This document shows positions 1 through 5,356 of a DNA stretch of 10,272 nt, piece after piece. This DNA is from JAGTRB01 sp037439685 (GTDB lineage: Archaea > Thermoproteota > Bathyarchaeia > TCS64), in NCBI GenBank assembly GCA_037439685.1, contig JBBIVO010000055.1, positions 1-10,272 of the forward strand, given 5' to 3'. A model generated the notes under the pieces. It saw nothing but the letters and a program-made list of their open reading frames with translations, had not been told where the DNA came from and searched no databases. The translations under genes and the position numbers were made by a program. How positions within the stretch are numbered: the first letter of the stretch is position 1; every line of letters starts with the position of its first letter.

Positions 1-168
1 TGGGAGGAGGTTAGGAGCCTTCGTGAGGGTCAGAACAAGCTTTGGGAGGAGGTTAGGAGCCTTCGTGAGGGTCAGGAGAGGCTCTGGGAGGGTCAGAAGC
101 GGCTATGGGAGGGTCAGGAGAGGCTCTGGGGGGAGGTTAGGGGCTTGAGGGAGGAGCAGAGGAGGTTG
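1..168 (+). repeat. In-frame tandem repeats coding a Trp-Leu heptad coiled coil
   Basis: The 42-base unit at 1-42 (14 residues, WEEVRSLREGQNKL) is repeated at 43-84, with the first 33 bases identical. Two 21-base half-units (WEGQKRL, WEGQERL) follow at 85-126, and a diverged 42-base unit (WGEVRGLREEQRRL) sits at 127-168. Trp starts every unit and Leu ends it; with Val/Gln and Leu at the a/d positions this gives a regular heptad. Whole-heptad steps keep the frame, which fits expansion and contraction by slippage or unequal recombination. Confidence 0.9.
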
Positions 169-570
169 AGGGCCTCCTTCGAGAGCTTCGGCAGGGCCCT
201 TGGCGTAACCTTAGAGGACTACACCGCCTCCCTCGTGAAGCTCCTCCTAGAGGACCTGGGATACCCAGACGCCCAGGTCGGGAGGAGAACCCTCATACAT
301 GAGGGAGAAGCCTACGAGATAAACATCTTCAGTGAAGAACCCCTAACAGTAGGAGAGGTCACACTACACCTAGCAGACCTAGACGAAACAAGAAGAGAAA
401 TAGAAAAACTACAAAAAAGAATAGAGATAGCAGAAAAAACATACAAAAAGAAGGCAAAAATAAAGATATTAGCAGTGGCAAACACAACAAAAGAAATACT
501 GGAACAACTAAAAACAATAGCAAAACAAAAAGAAATAAAACTGATATATGGAAAAGAGCTGATTACGTGA
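1..570 (+). CDS. Coiled-coil protein with C-terminal DUF3782/PD-(D/E)XK-like domain, 5'-truncated by window edge
   Basis: The frame is open from base 1 to the TGA at 568-570 (189 residues visible), so the true start lies outside the window; the TTG at 145 is not needed as a start. Residues 1-56 are a Trp/Leu heptad coiled coil. Residues from about 66 (GVTLEDYTASLVKLL) to the end resemble the archaeal DUF3782/DUF1626 group of PD-(D/E)XK-like proteins, which typically join a long coiled coil to a degenerate nuclease fold. At the expected active site I read EINIF (106-110) and GEVT (118-121), so the usual acidic residue and the Lys of E-x-K are not present. From memory, GEVT is common in this family, so loss of catalysis may be a family trait. 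The C-terminal 70 residues are Lys/Ile/Glu-rich and built from A-rich codons, unlike the AGG/GAG-rich first half. The role is unknown; such proteins often occur in many copies in thermophilic archaea. Confidence 0.8.
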   Translation, partial: WEEVRSLREGQNKLWEEVRSLREGQERLWEGQKRLWEGQERLWGEVRGLREEQRRLRASFESFGRALGVTLEDYTASLVKLLLEDLGYPDAQVGRRTLIHEGEAYEINIFSEEPLTVGEVTLHLADLDETRREIEKLQKRIEIAEKTYKKKAKIKILAVANTTKEILEQLKTIAKQKEIKLIYGKELIT

Positions 571-818
571 GCTGCTTTTGGCTGGAAGCCATAGGCCTCT
601 TGTGGTTTGCTGGAGGGGGTGCTCTTTCAGCTTCCTCTATAGCCAGGTCTGGGTCTCCTAGGGATGCCAGATATCTCTGGGCGATGAGGGTGGCGCCTTC
701 CTCGACGCGTGGATATCTCGGTGGGAAGGCCCAGGTAGATTAGGCCTGCGATGCCTAGGAGGAGTAGAGGGAGGGTGAGGAGCCCCCGAGAGGGCCACAG
801 GGCCTTCGCTCCTCTCAC
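563..818 (-). pseudogene. Remnant of a small PepSY-like membrane protein, frameshifted and truncated
   Basis: A GTG at 818-816 overlaps the stop of the upstream SHOCT gene and opens a frame reading MRGAKALWPSRG, then one hydrophobic segment (residues 13-32, LLTLPLLLLGIAGLIYLGLP). In that frame the sequence then becomes Arg/Pro-rich and stops at 627. In the +1 frame, entered between about 739 and 709, it reads RVEEGATLIAQRYLASL and then GDPDLAIEEAER, which looks like real protein. This resembles the start of the soluble domain of small archaeal and bacterial PepSY-like membrane proteins (A..IAqrYL.SL.nPDLaI.E) that often accompany SHOCT proteins. Family members continue for some 40-60 residues to a Tyr-Thr-Gly / Pro-Asn-Met-Met region. 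Here the match stops at about 627 and a stop follows at 565-563, just inside the antisense end of the neighbouring gene. I infer one indel plus loss of the 3' end. A sequencing error could explain the frameshift but not the missing end. The family assignment is from memory. Confidence 0.6.
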
Positions 819-1144
819 TTCGAGGAGAGCCTCCTCCTCATCTCCTCATACTCCTCAGGCGTTATCTCTCCTCTGGCATACCTCCCCCTCAATATCTCCA
901 TTGCCTTGTCTACATCGGCGCCGCTCGAACCCAAACCCCTAACGATGAGGTATACTCCCAGGCCAACAAAGACCCAAAAGGCGATTAAGCCTAGGGGCAT
1001 CCACCACACCATTGGCCAACCCCACCAGCCACACATGTGAGGGCCCATATCGGATCCCCAATAGCCCGGGATGAGCCAGGATAGGGTGGAGATGATGGCC
1101 GCCACCCCAACGATCACGAGCAGGATCTTCACCTCCTCCCTCAT
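815..1144 (-). CDS. SHOCT-domain two-helix membrane protein
   Basis: The protein is 109 residues from the ATG at 1144. An in-frame ATG at 1204 would lie upstream of the TATA box and adds an implausible leader, so it was not used. Residues 6-26 form a first membrane helix and 50-69 a second. The loop between them, from about GSDMGPHMCGWWG through a second Trp/Met cluster, is rich in Met, His, Cys and Trp. Residues 80-107 (AMEILRGRYARGEITPEEYEEM) form a canonical SHOCT motif, a short C-terminal helical hairpin thought to mediate oligomerisation. The role is unknown; the Met/His/Cys loop would suit binding of a soft metal such as copper, but that is inference. The stop overlaps the start of a decayed small membrane protein gene, so the two were probably one operon. 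A GGAGG lies 3 bases before the ATG, close to the likely transcription start. Confidence 0.85.
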   Translation of the reverse strand: MREEVKILLVIVGVAAIISTLSWLIPGYWGSDMGPHMCGWWGWPMVWWMPLGLIAFWVFVGLGVYLIVRGLGSSGADVDKAMEILRGRYARGEITPEEYEEMRRRLSSK

Positions 1145-1170
1145 GCCCCTCCCATATGGGGGGGTTAGTC

Positions 1171-1187
1171 CCATATAAATATATCTA
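1171..1187 (-). promoter_or_regulatory. TATA box of the SHOCT gene
   Basis: The AT-rich run at 1173-1185 reads TTTATATG on the minus strand, preceded by an A/T-rich stretch. Its centre is about 34 bases upstream of the ATG at 1144, which predicts a leader of roughly 8 bases. Position and composition fit an archaeal TBP site in an otherwise GC-rich region. Confidence 0.6.
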
Positions 1188-1302
1188 AAAAAGATGTATT
1201 CCAAAGTGACCTATGGGAGGCATCGGCCTATGGATCGAGGAGGCTCCCAGAGCCCCTCCACCCGTAGAGGCCGACCCCGCGGATGGAGCACCCTTACGGC
1301 TT

Positions 1303-1584
1303 TCATTGGGGCCTGAGGCTTGGCTCCCTCGGCTTGGCCCTGAGGTCTGGGGGGATCTTGACAACCCTAACGACGTTCTGAGAGTTTATGAGGTATATGG
1401 GCGTCCCATCAGGGTTGTACCTCTTAAGCCTCTTGACGCCTATGAGGATGAGCTTGACCTTGAGGATGGAGCCGTCCTCCAGCTCATAGACGTTCCAGTG
1501 CTCCTCCACCTCCCTGAAGTCGAGGTCAACCCCCTCGGATATGTCCTCAGGGGTCAAGGGTATCTGCACGGCCATCTCTACCAT
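1303..1584 (-). CDS. Conserved-looking archaeal hypothetical protein, 93 aa
   Basis: Starts at the ATG at 1584 and ends with TGA at 1305-1303. The protein is soluble, with no signal peptide or membrane helix. Residues 13-33 are acidic (EDISEGVDLDFREVEEHWN), followed by strand-like segments around 32-54 (VYELEDGSILKVKLILIGVK) and 62-78 (PIYLINSQNVVRVVKIP). The pattern suggests a small beta-barrel-like fold. I recall similar short archaeal proteins with a 'DGTILKVKL' core but no function is known to me, so none is assigned. The antisense frame over the same bases is a mirror of this gene. It lies 44 bases downstream of the M20 gene on the same strand and has its own TATA-like box, so it may be transcribed alone. 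The C-terminal tail (from about 80) is Pro/Arg-rich and probably disordered. Confidence 0.75.
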   Translation of the reverse strand: MVEMAVQIPLTPEDISEGVDLDFREVEEHWNVYELEDGSILKVKLILIGVKRLKRYNPDGTPIYLINSQNVVRVVKIPPDLRAKPREPSLRPQ

Positions 1585-1610
1585 CTCGCGTTAAACCGAT
1601 AACGGCGATG

Positions 1611-1620
1611 AGATAAAAGG
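1611..1620 (-). promoter_or_regulatory. TATA-like box before the 93-aa hypothetical gene
   Basis: The minus strand reads CCTTTTATCT here. Its centre is about 31 bases upstream of the ATG at 1584, giving a leader of roughly 5 bases or none. It lies between two genes on the same strand, so the downstream gene need not depend on read-through. Confidence 0.45.
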
Positions 1621-1628
1621 GGTTCGCT

Positions 1629-2897
1629 CTAGCCCGCCTCTGGCCGTCCCCTCTCGGATGTGCAGACCTTGGCTGCGGTTAGGGCCAGGCTCTTGGCGCA
1701 GGTGAGCATCTCGTCTATCCTGACGTGCTTCTCAACCTCCTCCGGGTATCCCCTGGGGCCGTATAGGCAGCACTCTATCCCGGCCAGGGCTAGGTGGGCC
1801 GTGTCGTTCCCGCAGTAGCTGTAGGGGGGGACCGCCCCCACCCTCTTCGGATATGAGCCCGTCACCTCCCTGTGGCTCTCCTTCAGCAGCTTAACCACCT
1901 CGGCTTCTGGGCTCACGCCCATTGGGGGCATGGGGGTGGCCGCAACCCTGAACCTCGGGTTCACTGGATACTCGAACTCGTACCTGAACTCTGGGTCCTC
2001 CCTCCTCATCTCCTCCAGGAGCTCGACCACCTTGGCGTTGACCATCTCAGGGGTTAGGCCCGGTGGATACCTGAAGTCGACTATTATGGTGCAGAAGTCC
2101 GGTATGTTGTAGGGCCCCGAAAGGTCGTGGTTTCTCCCCCTCCCCCCTATTATGCTTCCCACCACCCACCTCGGGGCGCCTGGGAGGTCTGGGTCCCTGA
2201 CGTCGAACCTGAGGTTCCTCAGCCTCTCCATCACCTTCACCATCTTCTGTATCGCGTCTACGCTCTCCTCCATCCTGCTGATGTGCTCGCTCCTCCCTAT
2301 GGTGTTGATGGCGAACTGGTGGACCCCGACGCACTTCGTCAGTATGTTGTCGACCCCGTAGGGCTCCGGGACTATGGCCATGTCCGCTCGCACCCCGCTC
2401 TTGAGGAGGTGGAGGGTTCCAACCCCTCCCTGGAGCTCCCCGACGACGCATGCGACTATCAGGTCTCCCCTGAGCCTCAGGCCCGACCTCCTGACCGCCG
2501 TGGCCGCCACCGACATGGCCGCCACCCCGGACTTCATGTTGTGGACTCCCGCCCCCCAGAGCCTGTTCCCCTCCCTCCTGGGCTGGAATGGGTCCCACCT
2601 CCAGGACTCCGTTAGGGGGTCGATGTCCAGGTGGCCGTTGAACATCATGCTCCGGCCGCCTCCCCCTCCCCTCAGCCTCGCCACCACCTGCATCCTGCCC
2701 GGCTCCACCTCCTGCATCTCCACCTCGAACCCCTCATCCTCGAAGTAGTCCCTCATAAACCTCGCAGCCGGCGTCTCCTCGGTGGTGAAGCTCGGTATCC
2801 TCACAAGCTCGGAGGCGAGCTCGACGACCTCCTCCTCCCTGACAAGCCCGAGGACTTCGCCCCTCAACTCGGATGCCTCACCCATATCCCACGCCAT
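1629..2897 (-). CDS. M20-family hydrolase (ArgE/DapE/CPG2-like) with non-standard metal-site motifs
   Basis: The 422-residue length matches the family, and the fold signatures are visible: a PSF-T-E-E N-terminal motif (35-41), NGHLDIDP (87-94, His89/Asp91), a GAGVHNMKSG segment (115-124), GELQGG (153-158), a PEPYG Glu at 178, and a C-terminal GPRG...EKH with His391. M20 enzymes remove acyl or peptide groups (acetylornithine, succinyl-diaminopimelate, dipeptides, acylamino acids) using two zinc ions. Here the bridging Asp of the D-M/L-K motif is Asn120, and the catalytic/metal Glu-Glu pair is Glu154-Leu155, so one metal ligand appears missing. It may be mononuclear, act on another substrate, or be non-catalytic. 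Substrate specificity cannot be read. There is no signal peptide, so it is cytoplasmic. The gene is divergent from polX. A second in-frame ATG at 2885 (MGEAS...) is a better start if the shared TATA box at 2904-2909 drives it. Confidence 0.88.
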   Translation of the reverse strand: MAWDMGEASELRGEVLGLVREEEVVELASELVRIPSFTTEETPAARFMRDYFEDEGFEVEMQEVEPGRMQVVARLRGGGGGRSMMFNGHLDIDPLTESWRWDPFQPRREGNRLWGAGVHNMKSGVAAMSVAATAVRRSGLRLRGDLIVACVVGELQGGVGTLHLLKSGVRADMAIVPEPYGVDNILTKCVGVHQFAINTIGRSEHISRMEESVDAIQKMVKVMERLRNLRFDVRDPDLPGAPRWVVGSIIGGRGRNHDLSGPYNIPDFCTIIVDFRYPPGLTPEMVNAKVVELLEEMRREDPEFRYEFEYPVNPRFRVAATPMPPMGVSPEAEVVKLLKESHREVTGSYPKRVGAVPPYSYCGNDTAHLALAGIECCLYGPRGYPEEVEKHVRIDEMLTCAKSLALTAAKVCTSERGRPEAG

Positions 2898-2901
2898 TCC
2901 A

Positions 2902-2911
2902 GATTTAAAGG
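2902..2911. promoter_or_regulatory. Palindromic TATA box shared by the divergent M20 and polX genes
   Basis: TTTAAA at 2904-2909 is its own reverse complement, and it is the only AT-rich element in the 36-base gap. On the plus strand its centre is 27.5 bases before the ATG of polX at 2934, the usual archaeal TATA-to-start spacing for a leaderless mRNA. On the minus strand it is 21.5 bases before the ATG at 2885 but only 9.5 bases before the ATG at 2897. Confidence 0.6.
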
Positions 2912-2933
2912 TGTGAGGGGAGCCTCGATCTGG

Positions 2934-4658
2934 ATGAGCCTCAACGTAGAGGTTGCCGAGCTCCTAGGCGAGATAGGCGAGCTCTACGAGGCGATGGGCG
3001 ACCCCTTCAGGAGCAGGGCCTTCAAGGCCGCGGCCCAGAGGATAGCCTCCCTCCAAGAGGATATAGGGGAGCTCCACTCTAGGGGGGAGCTCACCAGCCT
3101 CCCGGGCGTGGGGAGGAGCATCGCCTCCATCATCGAGGAGTACCTGACGAGGGGGAGCTGCAGGCTGCTTGAGGAGCTCAGGGAGGTCCTCCCCCCAGGG
3201 GTTCCAGAGCTGATGCGCCTAGAGGGGATAGGCCCAAAGACCGCCCTGAGGCTGAGCAGGGAGCTGGGGGTCACCTCCATAGAGATGCTTGAGGCGGCCG
3301 CGAGGGAGGGGAGGCTGAGAAGCCTCAGGGGCCTAGGGGCGAGGGGCGAGGAGAAGATCCTGAGGGCCATAGAGGAGTACAGGAGGAGGGAGAAGGAGAA
3401 GCGGCACCTCCTGGGGGGCATCCTCCCCCTGATAAGGATGATAACCACCCATCTCAGGGGGGTTGACGCCGCCATCGAGGTGGAGGCGGTCGGATCCGCC
3501 AGGAGGATGGCCGAGACGGTTGGAGACATCGACATCCTCGTCTCCTCCGAGAGGCCCAGGGAGGTGATAGAGCGCTTCACATCGATGCCGAACATAAGCA
3601 GGGTCATCTCCAAGGGCAGGACCAAGAGCACCGTCATCCTTGGGAGGGGGGTCCAGGTGGACCTGAGGGTGGTCCCCCCCGAGTCGTATGGAGCCGCCCT
3701 CCAGCACTTCACCGGCTCCAAGGCGCACAACGTGAGGCTCAGGTCCATAGCGAGGCATAGAGGCCTCAGGCTGAGCGAGCACGGCCTCTTCGAGAGGGAG
3801 TCGGGGAGGAGGATCGCGGGGGAGGATGAGGCCGAGTTATACCGCCTCCTAGGCCTTAGCTGGATAGAGCCGGAGCTCAGGGAGGACCGGGGGGAGATAG
3901 AGGCAGCCGCCTCCGGGAGCCTCCCGAGGCTGGTTGGGTACGGGGAGGTGAGGGGGGACCTCCACCTCCACACCACGTGGAGCGACGGGACGGGAACCAT
4001 AATGGAGATGGCCGAGAAGGCCAGGGGGATGGGGCTGGAGTACATCGCCATCTGCGACCACTCGAAGGGGCTGGGGATTGCGAGGGGCCTAGACGAGGAG
4101 AGGCTGAGGAGGCAGATGGGGGAGATAGAGAGGCTCAACGAGGGGCTTGAGGGCTTCACCATCCTCAAGGGGGTCGAGTGCAACATCAGGCGAGACGGGA
4201 GCCTAGACCTCCCAAACGAGGTTCTGAGAGACCTCGACATCGTGGTGGCGGCGGTCCACTCGGGATTCAAGATGAGCTTGGAGGAGATGACCGAGAGGAT
4301 GATAGGGGCCATCCACAACGACCACGTCTCAGCCATAGCCCACCCGACGGGGAGGATAATCAACAGGAGGGGGGGAAACCCCCTAGACCTGGACAGGGTG
4401 CTCGAAGAGGCCTCAGAGCTGGGGGTGATGATGGAGATAAACGCCTTCCCAGACAGGCTCGACCTGAACGACCTGGACAGCAGGAGGGCGAAGGAGGCCG
4501 GGGCAACCCTATACATAGGCTCGGACGCCCACACCCCAAGCCAGATGGAGCTCCTCCCCCTAGGCGTGGCCGTGGCCAGGAGGGGATGGCTTGAGGCCGG
4601 GGACCTCGCGAACACCCTAGGGGCGGGGGAGCTCCTGAAGCGGATCAGGAGGGCCTAG
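2934..4658 (+). CDS. polX: DNA polymerase X with C-terminal PHP domain
   Basis: The 574-residue protein has the complete bacterial/archaeal PolX layout. Residues 1-150 hold helix-hairpin-helix motifs (around LPGVGRSIASI and LEGIGPKTALRL) that bind DNA. Next comes the polymerase-beta nucleotidyltransferase core, with G187-S188...R190-R191 and the catalytic acids Asp198, Asp200 and Asp243. Residues 342-574 form the PHP domain with DLHLHT (342-347), Asp375-His376, Glu415, His442, His470 and Asp531-x-His533, all the expected metal ligands. PolX fills short gaps in base-excision repair; the PHP domain gives a metal-dependent 3'-5' exonuclease, and in some members AP-endonuclease activity. The ATG at 2934 was chosen because it sits 27.5 bases from a TATA box and matches family length; the frame is open upstream but there it lies antisense to the M20 gene. 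The stop codon overlaps that of the convergent VTT gene. Confidence 0.95.
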   Translation: MSLNVEVAELLGEIGELYEAMGDPFRSRAFKAAAQRIASLQEDIGELHSRGELTSLPGVGRSIASIIEEYLTRGSCRLLEELREVLPPGVPELMRLEGIGPKTALRLSRELGVTSIEMLEAAAREGRLRSLRGLGARGEEKILRAIEEYRRREKEKRHLLGGILPLIRMITTHLRGVDAAIEVEAVGSARRMAETVGDIDILVSSERPREVIERFTSMPNISRVISKGRTKSTVILGRGVQVDLRVVPPESYGAALQHFTGSKAHNVRLRSIARHRGLRLSEHGLFERESGRRIAGEDEAELYRLLGLSWIEPELREDRGEIEAAASGSLPRLVGYGEVRGDLHLHTTWSDGTGTIMEMAEKARGMGLEYIAICDHSKGLGIARGLDEERLRRQMGEIERLNEGLEGFTILKGVECNIRRDGSLDLPNEVLRDLDIVVAAVHSGFKMSLEEMTERMIGAIHNDHVSAIAHPTGRIINRRGGNPLDLDRVLEEASELGVMMEINAFPDRLDLNDLDSRRAKEAGATLYIGSDAHTPSQMELLPLGVAVARRGWLEAGDLANTLGAGELLKRIRRA

Positions 4659-5302
4659 GGGAGGAGCCTCCTAAGGAGCCTGTAAAGGCCCTCCCTCCCA
4701 CCCATCCAGGAGGCGAGTATGCACAGGATTATGGAGGATGCGACCACGAGGGCTGAGGCGTAGGGGCCTCCCACCACCCCGGAGAGCCCCTCGAGGATGA
4801 ACCCCCCAACCATAGCCCCAAGGCTGTAGAGGATCGACTTACCAGCCCACTGGGCCAGCAGCACCCGCCCCATGGGGAGGCCCCCGGAGCCTGAGAGGAG
4901 GATCACCGGGGTGTCCGGCAGGGGCGTAGCTGAGACCAGCAGGACGGCGAGGAGGCCATACCGTCTCATCCAAGCCTCCAGCCAGCCTCCACCGGCAGAT
5001 GATGTGAACCCCCTCCCGAGGTGGTAGAGGGCCAGGTTTCCAAGGGAGCCCCCCAGGCCGGATGCCAAGCCCAGGGCGAAGGGGCTGTGCCTGGGGGCCA
5101 AGGAGAGGAGGAGGGGGATGAACACGTCTCGGGCCACTATGGTCGCGTGGCTCAGGGCCGTCACCGCGAATAGTAGCAGGAGCTCCAGCTCCACGGGAGG
5201 CTTAAACCTCAAGAGCGCCCCTAGGAGGGGGAGGGAGGCCGAGGCCAATATGACCACGGAGACGAGGATCCCAACGGGCCTGAGGCCTCTAACGCCCCTC
5301 AT
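4655..5302 (-). CDS. VTT/DedA-like (SNARE-associated Golgi domain) membrane protein
   Basis: The 215-residue protein has about five or six hydrophobic segments (roughly 10-31, 38-53, 57-70, 75-95, 117-137, 148-170, 180-200). The VTT signature is visible: a re-entrant-loop-like stretch ending in G-N-L-A-L-Y-H-L-G-R (88-97), then R-Y-G...L-L-V-S-A-T-P-L-P-D-T-P (114-132) and a Gly-Lys pair (154-155) in the following helix. DedA/VTT proteins are inner-membrane transporters or scramblases acting on lipid carriers or lipids; archaeal members are little studied. Residues 98-107 are Gly/Ser-rich, a short loop. The ATG at 5302 sits 29 bases from the centre of the shared TATA box. The stop overlaps the polX stop by sharing CTAG at 4655-4658. 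The substrate is unknown. Confidence 0.82.
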   Translation of the reverse strand: MRGVRGLRPVGILVSVVILASASLPLLGALLRFKPPVELELLLLFAVTALSHATIVARDVFIPLLLSLAPRHSPFALGLASGLGGSLGNLALYHLGRGFTSSAGGGWLEAWMRRYGLLAVLLVSATPLPDTPVILLSGSGGLPMGRVLLAQWAGKSILYSLGAMVGGFILEGLSGVVGGPYASALVVASSIILCILASWMGGREGLYRLLRRLLP

Positions 5303-5323
5303 GAGGCCAATCTAGCCACGATC

Positions 5324-5337
5324 GGATTTATTAAAGG
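5324..5337. promoter_or_regulatory. Near-palindromic TATA box shared by the VTT and LivH genes
   Basis: TTTATTAAA at 5327-5335 reads TTTAATAAA on the other strand. Its centre (5331) is 26 bases before the plus-strand ATG at 5357 and 29 bases before the minus-strand ATG at 5302. Both distances fit leaderless archaeal transcription, and no other AT-rich element lies in the 54-base gap. Confidence 0.6.
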
Positions 5338-5356
5338 TTGGCCCCATCGCTCTTGG

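Noticed and set aside
1..126. Tandem repeats at the left edge as a possible CRISPR or satellite
   Set aside because: Units are 42 or 21 bases with no spacers, keep one reading frame and encode regular heptads, so they are coding repeats.
1145..1204. Upstream ATG at 1204 extending the SHOCT protein by 20 residues
   Set aside because: The extension would be encoded by the TATA-box region itself and reads as an aromatic, low-complexity leader.
1213..1602. 129-residue open frame on the plus strand
   Set aside because: It is antisense to the 93-residue minus-strand gene, whose residue pattern and upstream TATA-like box look genuine; the plus translation is Leu/Pro-rich with no recognisable pattern.
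2047..2598. Minus-strand frame of 183 residues within the first M20 gene
   Set aside because: It is a second frame of the same strand over clear M20 motifs, with a Gly/Arg/Pro/His-rich composition typical of shadow frames in GC-rich DNA.
2631..2933. Upstream extension of the polX frame
   Set aside because: It runs antisense through the M20 gene and has low-complexity His/Pro/Leu content; the ATG at 2934 gives normal PolX length and fits the TATA spacing.
2984..4615. 543-residue open frame on the minus strand opposite polX
   Set aside because: It is very Ser/Leu/Pro-rich, the expected mirror of AGG/GAG-rich coding sequence, and all PolX catalytic motifs lie on the other strand.
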